A DNA stretch of 64,000 bases. Source: Stereocaulon alpinum. Taxonomy: Eukaryota > Ascomycota > Lecanoromycetes > Lecanorales > Stereocaulaceae. The DNA lies in assembly GCA_018257865.1 (NCBI GenBank), contig JAEUBA010000011.1:434001-498000 (forward strand), written 5' to 3'. A program made the translations under genes and the position numbers. Of this stretch, positions 37,952-47,711 are shown in pieces. The notes beneath the pieces were generated by a model. It was not told the origin of the DNA, did not search any database, and worked only from the letters and a program-made list of their open reading frames with translations. Position 1 is the first letter of the stretch. Each line of letters opens with the position of its first letter.

Positions 37952-38637
37952 ATGCCCCAACGCTCAGGCCTTCCTGTGCGCGTGAGTACCGAGCCCACCT
38001 CCACCATCGACCCCGCAATCCAGAGCCTCCTAGCAGAACGTCGCCGCAGGCTTGATGGTGACAAGAGGCAGAAAGATGCAGCCGAGAAAGCCGAGAGAGT
38101 GGCCAAAGCTCACGCCCGCCACGAAGCAATGCTCGCTGCTCCCGAATCTGCCCAGGCGAAACAAGCGAAGTACGCTCACGAGACTAAAGAGAAATTGCGG
38201 CAAGAGAAGCTTGAGAAAGAGAGAATCCTGAAGAAGATTGCGGCCGACAGAACTGCACGTAAGGAGCATGAGGATCAGAGGAAGACTGTAGCTGCTCATG
38301 AGAATCGGCGGACTGCTGGTGGTGCTCTTGCGTCTGGTGAGTCAACTACCCTTGTTCTCAAACCACCATCCACACTGCGGCTCTAGAGCTTGAGAGGTAT
38401 CAAATCGCTCTGGCAAGTCTCCAACCAGCTTTCCCAGATATTGGTGCTAAGACAGCCCTGCAGGTTATGTCACTCGCAGCGATCGCCGTAACCCCACGGA
38501 TACCAGCCTCAGGTCTAGGGCCATTGACCGCAGTGAGTATGTGTTTAGATGACGGGTTCGACGATGGCTACTACCTCTCTGGTACAATTCTCCTGCCTCT
38601 ATTCGTCTTCTTGTTCTTAGTGACGCATTGCATCTAG
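37952..38637 (+). CDS. Lys/Glu/Arg-rich helical protein; UBX-protein-like central helix
   Basis: Two exons (37952-38336, 38387-38637; 50-nt intron GTGAGT...CTAG) give 211 residues. Residues about 28-125 form one long charged helix; the segment ERILKKIAADRTARKEHEDQRK resembles the helix that precedes the UBX domain in UBXN1-type p97/Cdc48 cofactors. No UBA or UBX domain follows, so it could be a truncated relative or only a compositional look-alike. After the intron there is ELERYQIALASLQPAFPD, then a hydrophobic end (GTILLPLFVFLFLV). A short additional intron near 38581 could change the extreme C-terminus. Confidence 0.55.
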
Positions 38638-39247
38638 CGTCTGAGCACCGAGAATTAGCCCAAGAATGACAGGGTTGGTCAACACTCGATATCACCATGT
38701 CGAAACTACTACCCTTCGTGATGTTATTGTGACGATCTGATGCAAACCTTCATCACTTGATTGATATCAGGGCGTGTAATCTGACTGAGAGGAGTACGAT
38801 GAGCCAAATTAATCCTAGTCGCCAAGTAGCTAGCTTTTGCTATCCTTCCACAAGTGTCCATTCCGCTCTGCAGGTAGATACTTTCCACAATTTTTCCCAC
38901 ACACACAGAGTAATTTAAAAATAGAATCTTAGACTCTTCCCTAGCGCGAAAGAGTCACGTGCGTAGGAGCCCACGTAATTCGGTATCACCATGGCCTTAT
39001 GGTAGCGATTGTTCCATGTTTCAAATTCATGTTCCAGCTCTGCATCATCTAAAAAAGGCATGACCCCTGTCACCTGTTCCAGCACAGCAAAAGCTCGATT
39101 CTAGTCACTTCTCTTATTTATATAATTCTAACCTAAGCCCAAGATATTGGTAAGAGTCTTCCCACCTCCAGAACGATATTCATCTGGCTATCAGTTGGCC
39201 AGTCGAACAGCACCAAAATCACTCGAACCCGACCTTCAATCACAGCA
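38638..39247. other. Intergenic region
   Basis: No gene seen. Contains a CACGTG-type E-box (TCACGTGC near 38955) upstream of the next gene; its role is not known. Confidence 0.45.
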
Positions 39248-39932
39248 ATGTCTCGTCGATCGACCAATTACGGAACTTCTGTTCCATCCTTACATTCCCC
39301 AGAGAGTAGATCAAGCGAGTCTCCAATGAGCGAAGGAGAGAAGTATCATCGAGGGTTGCAACATGCAACGCAAAGGAAACAAGATGCGCGAGCAAATACC
39401 AATAACTATCGACAGTGTAGGTTCTCCGGGCAAGAAGGCTTCAGCGGTTCAATGACTTGGAAATTCAGACTCTACAATCCGGAACCTGCATTTCGATCGC
39501 AGAGAACACGAACAGAAGACAAGAGAGTGCCGCCATGAAGAGCAATACCAGGAGGAGGATAACCGCTTCAACGGTTCATTGACTGCTAATGGCCTTATGA
39601 ACAACGTCCCTTCTCCTCTTCGCCCGAAAGGCGGTCCAGAGTCCTCTTCTCCGACGGAGCAAACGCTCTTCGAATACCCTTACAGGACAAACACCTTTCC
39701 TAACCGACCACCGAACCCATACGAAGCCTCATCCTCCCAGTACCATCGACAGCCCGTGAAACAGGACCGAATTATTGATCGTCGTGATACAGCGTCTTTC
39801 AGGAGTGGTCCTGGTATTGCCAGGAGCGGTACTTCTTACAGCACGAGCTCGTTTGGAAGTGGTCGCTCGACGCCTCCAATGAGTTTGGAACAGCTCGAGG
39901 ATGAAGAATGGGCTGAAGACCTAAGGGATTAA
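39248..39932 (+). CDS. Disordered Ser/Arg/Pro/Gln-rich protein
   Basis: Two exons (39248-39416, 39469-39932) give 210 residues. The 52-nt intron GTAGGT...TTCAG has a CAATGAC branch-like element; removing it joins NYRQ to a charged segment with EHEQKTREC and EEQYQEEDNRFNGS, and the frame then stays open to the stop. The N-terminus is Ser-rich (SPESRSSESP), the C-terminus has SGTSYSTSSFGSGRSTPP and ends in acidic EEWAEDLRD. There is no known domain, signal peptide or membrane helix. It lies just before the array of intronless genes and shares their disordered composition but not their N-terminal module. Confidence 0.65.
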
Positions 39933-41139
39933 GGAAACAACCGTCCAGTTGTGCAGTGGCTGGTAGCCGCATAGGATACGTTGGCGTTTCATGAGACATG
40001 CAACCTAGGGAAAGTATGCCTTTGTGCTCCATGGTCATGCTTTCCTGTATTGTGCAGGTACCAGTGTACCATTAAGTCTTTCTCATGTTATACTTCATAG
40101 CGTTACTGCGGCCACTGCCTTTCGTTCCGACTTTATAACTCAAAGCTTTTCTATCTCTAGTATGTTCGGTATGTTGTAAGATGGAACTTCTGTCTCCAAA
40201 GAAAATCATTGAATGTTATACGTATACCTACATCACGCTGCCAGTGTCAAAAGAGAGGAGATCAGCTTTCATCGGTTTGGTCTACGCTACCGCGCGCACT
40301 ATAATTCATGAGTGTTCAGATGAGGTGCGATTGCATGTATCGCCATGACAAAGTCGGACGATTGGCGACTCGAATATTACATGTCATCATTCCTCAGCTT
40401 CAAAGAGACTCACTTAACCATATGAGTATACAAAGAGTATTTCACTATCGCTCTTCGTTGCTTGTCAGTCAAGATCTCGGTTCTACACTGCAACCTTAGG
40501 ATTATGTCCTAGCTGGCTTATGTTCGTCCGTCTATAGCCAAGGTGTAGATCAACTACCTGATCTTTTTATCGTAGCAGTCAACCCGAGCCGATAGGTGTC
40601 TGCTACAGCTCCATAGCCCTAGCGGAGAAACCCAGCAATTATCTCCACTACGCCAATGAGTCCTACGTACACGTTGATATCGACTTTTCACAGATGTTGT
40701 CACCAGAGACTAGACTTCTTGATTGCCTGGAATTCAACGGCCTGATCCATCGCATTGTCAAGAACAGTAGGCGTCTTTTAACACAATTGACTGCGTAAGT
40801 CAAAGAAACAAAGACACGTTGTCTGACATTTCGTTGCCTCGAGACTTGATATAACAGAACTATGCCCCTATCGACTGTTCTATTTCGCACAAAGAGGTAG
40901 GACACAGCCTTGGACTCTTCGACACATTGAGAACACATACTATGGCCGCCACAGAGGAATGTGTTATATGCTTGCGCGAGAAAGTCTCTCGCTATTCGTT
41001 TAACTTTCTTCTTTCCATCACACCTGACCCTCCCACCGCAGCATCAAGAGCCTTTCTACATCACAGTAGCGGTCCAGAACTTACACTCCCAAAACATTGA
41101 AATCTTTCATAGGGACAACATCTCAATCATATCGACAAC
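39933..41139. other. Intergenic region before the array
   Basis: No gene seen. The last 120 bases are C/T- then A-rich, like a leader, and lead into the first array gene (TATCGACAACATG). Confidence 0.5.
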
Positions 41140-42042
41140 ATGAATAGCCGTCGGAGTGGAGGGCGACGTAGTGTCGTTCCTGGCTCGCCACACCGTGGTG
41201 GCTTTGATCGCTTTGCTCATCTACCTCTGGGACATCCATTCCGAGGCGCCACGACGCTACCTCAGAATCCTATGGGGCCGCCAGGGTACAACGTCCACGG
41301 TATGGGGCTGCCGGAAATTGCGTTCATGGGCGGTCCTGTTGAGGTAGCACCCGGCTTCGGCGTTCCTAGACACCAATTGCATGATCCCAATCCTGGAGAC
41401 CCCAATATGCCATCGCTTGTAGCGAGGCACGTCAACGGCATGTCCGACCAAGATTACAACTATCATGTGCAGCAACTACAGAGCAGATCTAGCCGTCAGC
41501 AGTCTCCTCAGCAGCTACTTGACAAGCTTGTCCAGACCGAACTCGGAGGCGCTGCGATGGGCAAATACTACCACTACTGTCCCGGAAAGCTCGATCATCG
41601 TGGTAATCCTAGTCCTCGCTGCGACCATAGTGACCCTTTTGGTGGCGATGGCTTCAACCGCGACGGTTTCTGCCCCTATGGTGGACAGCGAAATCCGAAG
41701 GCGACTCAACACAATCGACAGTCTGCGCAGGGTGGACAGGCTCGTGGCGGACCTGCGCAAGGCGGGCCTACTCGTGGAGGGTCTGCTCCTAATGGGTTCC
41801 CGCCTCTTAGTCCACTGGGAGATCCAGTCTATGGAGGATCTGGTCTTGGCGGCGCTGCTCTTCCTGGACCTCTTGGAGGGTCTGCGTCCGGATCGTTCGG
41901 TTCCCGTAGGGTCCACTTCGAGAATGTTGGCGACGATGACTCGTCAGACCAAGGAGCAATGGGGCCTGACATGCCAACTCGTCGACCTGGCAATACAGAT
42001 CGTCAGGGTGCCGAAGGTCCGGGGGGATGTTCAGTATCCTGA
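41140..42042 (+). CDS. Array gene 1: module protein with Gly-rich tail
   Basis: An intronless 300-residue frame. The N-terminal 80 residues are Pro/Gly/Arg-rich. The family module spans about residues 81-180: DPNPGDPN, then SLVARHVNGMSDQDYNYHV, a helical stretch, then YYHYCPGKLDHRG and a second Cys in FCPY. The spacing C147...C161...C178 with intervening His/Asp suggests a small metal-binding knuckle, but this is inference. The tail is GGxARGG-like, Gly/Pro/Ser-rich, ending with an acidic DDDSSDQ stretch. The closest relative is the next gene, which shares CPGKLDHRG exactly. There is no signal peptide. The function is unknown. Confidence 0.75.
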   Translation: MNSRRSGGRRSVVPGSPHRGGFDRFAHLPLGHPFRGATTLPQNPMGPPGYNVHGMGLPEIAFMGGPVEVAPGFGVPRHQLHDPNPGDPNMPSLVARHVNGMSDQDYNYHVQQLQSRSSRQQSPQQLLDKLVQTELGGAAMGKYYHYCPGKLDHRGNPSPRCDHSDPFGGDGFNRDGFCPYGGQRNPKATQHNRQSAQGGQARGGPAQGGPTRGGSAPNGFPPLSPLGDPVYGGSGLGGAALPGPLGGSASGSFGSRRVHFENVGDDDSSDQGAMGPDMPTRRPGNTDRQGAEGPGGCSVS

Positions 42043-42740
42043 TGTCTACGGATCGTCAGTATGATATTGAAGCTACTATCTTGACTATGAGGGAGCTTGT
42101 GAAATGACTGGTAAACAGAGATACACTTGTGGACATAGCAATGGTGAGAGGGTGCGCGTTCTATACATGCAAGTAGAACTTCAATAGTCTAGGACACTAC
42201 AATGGGATAGACTTACCATGCTGTGCTTCATACGGAATCAGAGCAAGCAAGTCTGCATTGCGTTTTTTCTTTCTGACCTGGCGCTGATCACACAACTTCC
42301 AAACTCAGCGAGCATCCATTATATTACAACCGTGAACATAGGAGTATGGTTGAATATGTCTGGAGTCCACTCAATCATGACCGATACATTACAACTAGGA
42401 TGCTTGTTGTGAAACTACGCCTGACTATGAGTAGTACGATCACCCGTAGGTCTACCTCGTGTACCACTTGCCATGTACCGATATGATGAAATCTGGACTT
42501 GCTTCGCTCGTGATACAGGCAACAGATGGTAAGTAGATGTTTTTCCTTGTATGAAAGTGCAATTTTACTCACTTTGACTACGTGAGACCATGTGACGGTT
42601 CTCTTAAATTCCCCCAGTATTCAGGTCTTGTCACATCTGTGATACATATTCAATATATACCTGCTCTTTAGGACTTATCCTTCTCAACATCAACCCATTC
42701 GCTAGCTCAACATCAGGCTGTACAAGCCCATCACCGCGTC
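42043..42740. other. Spacer in array (genes 1-2)
   Basis: No gene seen. Probable promoter of array gene 2, with a TATA-like ATATATA near 42652 and a pyrimidine/A-rich leader. Confidence 0.5.
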
Positions 42741-43748
42741 ATGTGTATATTAGAGCTAGTGAACAATCTCGGTGACAAAAGTAAGAGGGACAGAAGCTCC
42801 TCCCTGGGGTATCCCAGGCCTCGACACTTCAACAACTACAATCCAGACCTTTATCCACGCCAAAGAATGCCGGCCGTTTCTCTCGTTGGACCGTTACCTT
42901 ACGGTCTCGAACCCATTCTCAGAGACGACCTCACGATTGACGACTTTCTTGTTTATATCGAACGCAGAAACCCCGCAACGGGTCGCCTTTTCCCTTATGA
43001 TCCCAACCCCCGAGATCGAAATAAAGTTTCTCTGACAGCATCCTGGATCAACGAGATGACTGATGACGAATACGAGGCTGAAAAGCAATTCTACCTAAAT
43101 CAACAAAGACTTGAAGGCCGTGCTGTTGACGATGCTACTTTCGCCGCATCAATCCTCGCTGCGGTGAAGTTGGAAGGGACGAACGCTCAGATGAGGAGAT
43201 ACTACCATTTCTGTCCAGGGAAACTCGATCACCGTGGCCGATACAGGCCCGGCATCCATGCGGAAGGACCCTGCCCGTATCATCAGGAGATTTCACCAGC
43301 TACTCGAAACGCACCTCGGAGCGAACGTCGAACAGAAACAGTTCAAAGTGGTCATAGATCTGCATCAAGACACACAAGCCGCCAACGGGATACAATCCAA
43401 GGAGACCGCCAGCCAAGAACAGCCCAAAGCAACCGCCGAGCACCAGGAGCTCCTAGTGGTCATCGATCAGAGGTACCTCAGTCTAGACGTCCAACCCAGC
43501 GAGCGGAGAACCGCCGGCTGTCAGACATACCCGAGAGTAATCGCCAGTCAGCGCCCTCGCAGCGAGCAAGATCTCCTCCCATTGAAGCCCCACGTCGCCG
43601 TGCACAGAGCGAGATTCATGACAGGGATCCGCCTGCAGAGGCCAGTCGAGGGCGGAGTTTGCAGCCCCGGAGAGAAGTTGGCGCGATCATACCACCTCCT
43701 TCTCCAAGTTTGCGAGGCAACTCTCGTAGACGTCCTGGTGGTATATGA
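42741..43748 (+). CDS. Array gene 2: module protein with Arg/Ser/Gln-rich tail
   Basis: An intronless 335-residue frame. The module spans about residues 85-182: YDPNPRDRNKVSLTASWI, the acidic helix start MTDDEYEAEKQFY, a hydrophobic helix (FAASILAAVKLEG), then YYHFCPGKLDHRG and GPCPYH. The segment DDEYEAEK is repeated almost exactly in array gene 6, and CPGKLDHRG in array gene 1. The tail of about 150 residues is Arg/Ser/Gln/Pro-rich with spaced NRR/SHR units. ATG 42741 is used; an in-frame ATG at 42867 (MPAVSLVGPL) is an alternative start. There is no signal peptide or known domain. Confidence 0.76.
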   Translation: MCILELVNNLGDKSKRDRSSSLGYPRPRHFNNYNPDLYPRQRMPAVSLVGPLPYGLEPILRDDLTIDDFLVYIERRNPATGRLFPYDPNPRDRNKVSLTASWINEMTDDEYEAEKQFYLNQQRLEGRAVDDATFAASILAAVKLEGTNAQMRRYYHFCPGKLDHRGRYRPGIHAEGPCPYHQEISPATRNAPRSERRTETVQSGHRSASRHTSRQRDTIQGDRQPRTAQSNRRAPGAPSGHRSEVPQSRRPTQRAENRRLSDIPESNRQSAPSQRARSPPIEAPRRRAQSEIHDRDPPAEASRGRSLQPRREVGAIIPPPSPSLRGNSRRRPGGI

Positions 43749-44502
43749 CCTGAAGGTATGTCACATGGCGGCAGCTGTCTTCCCAGCACTGAGAGATCTG
43801 GATCTGAACAGCTTGTCTTATAATACTCTATCATGTGACAAAACGAATAAGGACTTCCTCCGATCGCCCATCCAATTGCTGAGAGGAGACCATAGAAATT
43901 AGCAAGCTGATTGTGGCGTTCGTACACAGCGTTGTGGCAGGCGAAAATAATCACTTCGTAATTATCTTGGACAGTTGTACAATCTGTTTATTATTGGTTG
44001 GTGCGGGCATTGCGTATTTTACATATGTGACAAATAGAACAACAGCAAACAGATCAGAATATCTATAAAGATCCGAAACCTCATTCTAAGAAAAAGCGAG
44101 TCGAGCAGATGTGTTGTACCGTGCCAAAAAGGGTGCTGAATAGTTACATATAAAATTATATTATCACGAGAGTCCGCATTAGCCCTGTAGTACGTTCTCC
44201 ATTGAGAGATACAAGATTCTGAGGTGGTACAGACAATATTATGCCGATTCGAATGAAACAGACGGAAACAGGTCACTTGAAAGCCATTCTTAACAAGTCA
44301 CACGGTCCTGATCCACCGATAGGTCGCCTTGAGTCATACCTCTGTTCCTGTGCCACTGCTAGTTTCGCAAGTCAGCGGATGGCGGTACGTCGGGGTCCCT
44401 ACAAAAGGCTTCCACTTCCAAAGATCTTACTTTCTTCATCAAAGCTCCAAAACACACACCAGACATCTTAGAATCTTCAACCTCCTTCAACACTCTTTCA
44501 AA
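43749..44502. other. Spacer in array (genes 2-3)
   Basis: No gene seen. The frame of gene 3 is open back to 44329, but the segment from there to 44503 reads like a leader (AACCTCCTTCAACACTC before the chosen ATG). Confidence 0.5.
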
Positions 44503-45387
44503 ATGGGCAGACCGTGTCGCCGACACTTTCCAGACCCAAACCCAGATGACCCAAATAAGGTATCTGTGATAGCCTACTACTATCGAAACATAATCTCTTC
44601 CAAGGAGTGGAGGCGGCAAGAGGAAGACTTCGAGGAACACGGATGGAAGAAGTGCCGCTACGAAACTTATAGCGACCACATTCGAGATTCTATCGATGAC
44701 GAAATCTTCCATGCTGCAAAAGGAGATTCTTCCATGCATCTCTGCGATGCCTTCAAGGATGGAGATAGTAATCCACGTCCTTCCGCTTACGATGTCAGAG
44801 ACTGCCCGCATCGTGACCCGAGAAAAGCCGCTGCTGCCATAGAATATCTCCAACAACATGCACCGCAGCAGCTACAAGCACTGCAGCTTCCCCCCCAACA
44901 GCTAGGAGCACCGTCTTCTTCTGTCAACAGACAGCTACGGATCGAGGCACCGCCTAAGCGTCTAGAGATCGAAGGCCTGTCCCAATACAATGCTCCTTCC
45001 CGCAAAGGTGACTCCAAAAAAGGCGAATCCGGAAGAGCTTCGGAAGGCATAACACAGAAAGTAAACCAAGCATCGCCTTCGGTCCAGAACCAAATTCGAC
45101 AACTCATAGAAGAAGACTCTAAACGTCGAAGTTCTAGTCGATCTTCAAACCACTCGGAACCATCAGGGAAAGGCAAGGAACCCTCACACCGTGCTCCCAG
45201 CCAAAGTCACTCATCTCGAGAACCGTCAGGGAAAGGCAAGGAACCCTCACACCGTGCTCCTAGCCAAAGTCAGTCATCTCGTCAAGGGGCACAAGAAAGT
45301 CGTGCTGCACGAGCGCCATCCAAACTCAACCAGGTTCAGAACGCAGGAGAACAGGATTCACGGAAGCGTGACTCTCAGCGTCACTAG
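44503..45387 (+). CDS. Array gene 3: module protein, early stop relative to gene 4
   Basis: An intronless 294-residue protein, starting at ATG 44503 by analogy with array gene 4, where the module begins at the same distance. The module (residues 10-107) reads DPNPDDPNKVSVIAYYYRN, ISSKEWRR, a charged helix, MHLC, then a Pro-rich turn and DCPHRDPR. The Cys81 and Cys101 pattern matches Cys80/Cys100 of gene 4. The central part has KVNQASPSVQNQIRQLI, matching a repeated unit of gene 4. The tail contains a 21-residue tandem duplication (EPSGKGKEPSHRAPSQS) and PSKLNQVQNAGEQ, again matching gene 4. The TAG at 45385 interrupts further similarity to gene 4 (see findings). Confidence 0.77.
   Translation: MGRPCRRHFPDPNPDDPNKVSVIAYYYRNIISSKEWRRQEEDFEEHGWKKCRYETYSDHIRDSIDDEIFHAAKGDSSMHLCDAFKDGDSNPRPSAYDVRDCPHRDPRKAAAAIEYLQQHAPQQLQALQLPPQQLGAPSSSVNRQLRIEAPPKRLEIEGLSQYNAPSRKGDSKKGESGRASEGITQKVNQASPSVQNQIRQLIEEDSKRRSSSRSSNHSEPSGKGKEPSHRAPSQSHSSREPSGKGKEPSHRAPSQSQSSRQGAQESRAARAPSKLNQVQNAGEQDSRKRDSQRH
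45157..45282 (+). repeat. 63-bp tandem duplication inside array gene 3
   Basis: Two nearly identical 63-bp copies (45157-45219, 45220-45282) encode 21 residues each and keep the reading frame. Confidence 0.93.
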
Positions 45388-45970
45388 TCCATCACTTCAT
45401 CAGATGGACGAAGTCTTGAGCAACTCGGGTTTAGGCAGAAGTAGTAGGAAGTCTTATAGATTGCAGTCTCATAGTACATCATCAGACCCTGACCTACATC
45501 ATATCTCCTTAGTAAAGAATATGCCTTGAGCCCAATACTTAGATGATACGCATTAATAGGAAGCATAGCCCAGAGGATATCAAGTAGGCCTTTTTTCATA
45601 TGTTCAATCGTCCCGTTCTTGCAGACTCATACTGTTCGAACGTGACATGTCTGAACATATCGTGCAATGAGCGGTGCTTTATGATTACACGATCTTAATC
45701 ATTTGATCCATAACACTGTGAGTCACATTCACCTCATTGTGTATCCGTAGCACAGTAAGTCAACAGACAGATATTTCTCGGTATAGATTTTCACCAGCCT
45801 CTCCAATTATGAAAAGCTTCTACTTTCCAGCCAGATCTTTCCTCTTCATCAGATTTCTGAGTACCCATCAGGAACAAAGATCTCCACGCCGAATACAGCC
45901 CTCTCTCACGTAAATCATATTTTCAAGATATCACGCAAAGGATCTCAAACCAATCACAATTATTGCCAAG
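45388..45970. other. Spacer in array (genes 3-4)
   Basis: The first 57 bases continue the frame of gene 3 past its stop with similarity to the gene 4 tail. The rest is promoter and leader of gene 4. Confidence 0.5.
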
Positions 45971-47098
45971 ATGGACCGTGTCCCACCCCGCCCATACTGC
46001 AACGATCCCAATGATGACTCCCCAACAAAATGCTCACTAGTCGCCTACTACTACAAAAACACCATCTCCGAAAGAGCCTGGGCTCAGCAGGTCCGTGACT
46101 GGGAGAGTAAGCCATGGAAACACAGCATGCTCCCCTTCCCAGAATATATTGCACACATGGCCGACAGAGAGATCGTCGATCACGCGCGAGACATAAGATA
46201 TCATCTCTGCGAGCAAAATGCCGATATCGATGGAAACCCGTACCCCTGCGAATACGGATTTGAGAAATGTTATCACGGAGATCCACGAACTTCCAGCTCT
46301 GTTCGCGAAACCGAAGCACCTCCTTCGAGGCGGGGTCAGCGTCAGATAGAAGCACCTCCTCAACGTAGCGAGTCATTTAGAGGTGATTATTCATCTAGAG
46401 ATAGCAGCTCTTCCAGAGGAAATGATTCCTCCAGGGGCAACGACTCGTCACGATCAGGTTATACAAAGCGGATGAACGAAATGAGCCCTTCGAAGAAAGC
46501 CCAAATCGATGAGCTTTTGGGGAATTCGTCTCGAGGGACGACTTCTGCTCGATCTGTCTCCTCTAGTGGAGATGTCACTATCAAGATGAACGACCCGTCA
46601 AGAGGAGACTCATCAAGAAGGAACGACTCCCGAAGAGCAGACTCGAATAGAGGGAACGACTCGTCAAGAGCAGATTCGTCAAGGGGTAACGACTCATCCC
46701 GAAGCGGCTACAGCCAACGAATGAGCGAAATAGACCCTAGCAAAAAGGCGCTAATCGATGAGCTCCTGGGCAAGTCAGCACGAGGAAACGATTCCGCTCG
46801 ATCTGATAGATCCTCTTCCAGTTCGAAATCCAATGCGAGGCCCAGTGAGCGCTCAAACCAGACTGCACGCCAGTCGCCGCTAAGGAATGAAGTCATGGTC
46901 AGAGCAGCCGGCATTAGTGAATCCAAACGAACTTCAACGACCAGCAAAGCTGCGGCAGGACCATCAAAGCTCAAGCAGATTACGTACGCCGGAGAGGACG
47001 AGTCCCTTAAGCGGAGCAAGCAATCAGTAACTTCATCGGATGGGAGATCGTTGAAGATGCTCGGATATGACGATGTAGATGAGCTAAAGGACCAATGA
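45971..47098 (+). CDS. Array gene 4: module protein with SR/ND repeats
   Basis: An intronless 375-residue protein. Module (residues 10-106): NDPNDDSPTKCSLVAYYYKN, TISERAWAQQ, a Trp-containing helix, YHLC, then KCYHGDPR. The middle carries Ser-Arg-Gly-Asn-Asp repeats (RGNDSSR) and two copies of a helix-like unit, KRMNEMSPSKKAQIDELL and QRMSEIDPSKKALIDELL, about 83 residues apart. The C-terminal segment GPSKLKQITYAGEDESLKR, then SVTSSDGRSL, is shared with gene 3. Ser/Arg repeats resemble disordered, phosphorylated RNA- or chromatin-associated tails, but that is only a compositional hint. There is no signal peptide or membrane helix. Confidence 0.78.
   Translation: MDRVPPRPYCNDPNDDSPTKCSLVAYYYKNTISERAWAQQVRDWESKPWKHSMLPFPEYIAHMADREIVDHARDIRYHLCEQNADIDGNPYPCEYGFEKCYHGDPRTSSSVRETEAPPSRRGQRQIEAPPQRSESFRGDYSSRDSSSSRGNDSSRGNDSSRSGYTKRMNEMSPSKKAQIDELLGNSSRGTTSARSVSSSGDVTIKMNDPSRGDSSRRNDSRRADSNRGNDSSRADSSRGNDSSRSGYSQRMSEIDPSKKALIDELLGKSARGNDSARSDRSSSSSKSNARPSERSNQTARQSPLRNEVMVRAAGISESKRTSTTSKAAAGPSKLKQITYAGEDESLKRSKQSVTSSDGRSLKMLGYDDVDELKDQ
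46444..46800 (+). repeat. Internal duplication in array gene 4
   Basis: The segment at about 46444-46535 (SGYTKRMNEMSPSKKAQ) recurs at about 46692-46783 (SGYSQRMSEIDPSKKAL) in the same frame, each followed by a Ser/Arg/Gly stretch. Arg-Gly-Asn-Asp-Ser-Ser units fill the interval. Confidence 0.85.
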
Positions 47099-47711
47099 TG
47101 ACTGTTCATGCTACAAGGTTCATAATTCAAGATTCATGCTTTGGCTGCTTTCTATCCAGAGCGATACGGATTTGACGGGGCTGGCAACGGTTGCGTTGTC
47201 TTGAGAACCGATCTTCCAATATTGCGTGCGGCTTGCAAGCGAAGTTCCGTGGATAATTTTCTTGCCATAGAATACAGTTCTTATCCCATAGATGAATGCC
47301 ATATTTGCGTAAAATAGCCAACTCGGATGACCCCCATGATAGCATTGCGATCAATAGGTACAATATCATGGTACAATCATGAAGCCACGAGGGCGAAGTG
47401 GTACCTGCCACTGCCGGGTGTAATTGTCCAACCTTGTGAGCATCGTACCAAAACTTGTAGAGCATCAGATGCCTTGGAAAGAGTTTGCCTTCGAGATACA
47501 GTAGCATCATGGGTTATCCAACAAGTCTCTATTATAGTCACGCATGAATTAATCATCATTGCAAGAGGCGAGTTTGTGTTTCGGGGTTCCTAGCCTGACG
47601 TGATCATGTGGTATCACTGTGCTCCAACCAGCGATGATACGGATTGTCGTTTTGTTTGCGTACATTCTCGTACCTTCTCGGTCTTCTCCCCTCAGCATCT
47701 CTCCAACCACC
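47099..47711. other. Spacer in array (genes 4-5)
   Basis: No separate gene seen. From 47634 the frame of gene 5 is already open and codes for a hydrophobic segment (see gene 5 and findings). Confidence 0.5.

Noticed and set aside
47127..47510. 127-codon minus-strand frame between array genes 4 and 5
   Set aside because: Overlaps the promoter side of gene 5 and has no recognisable features.
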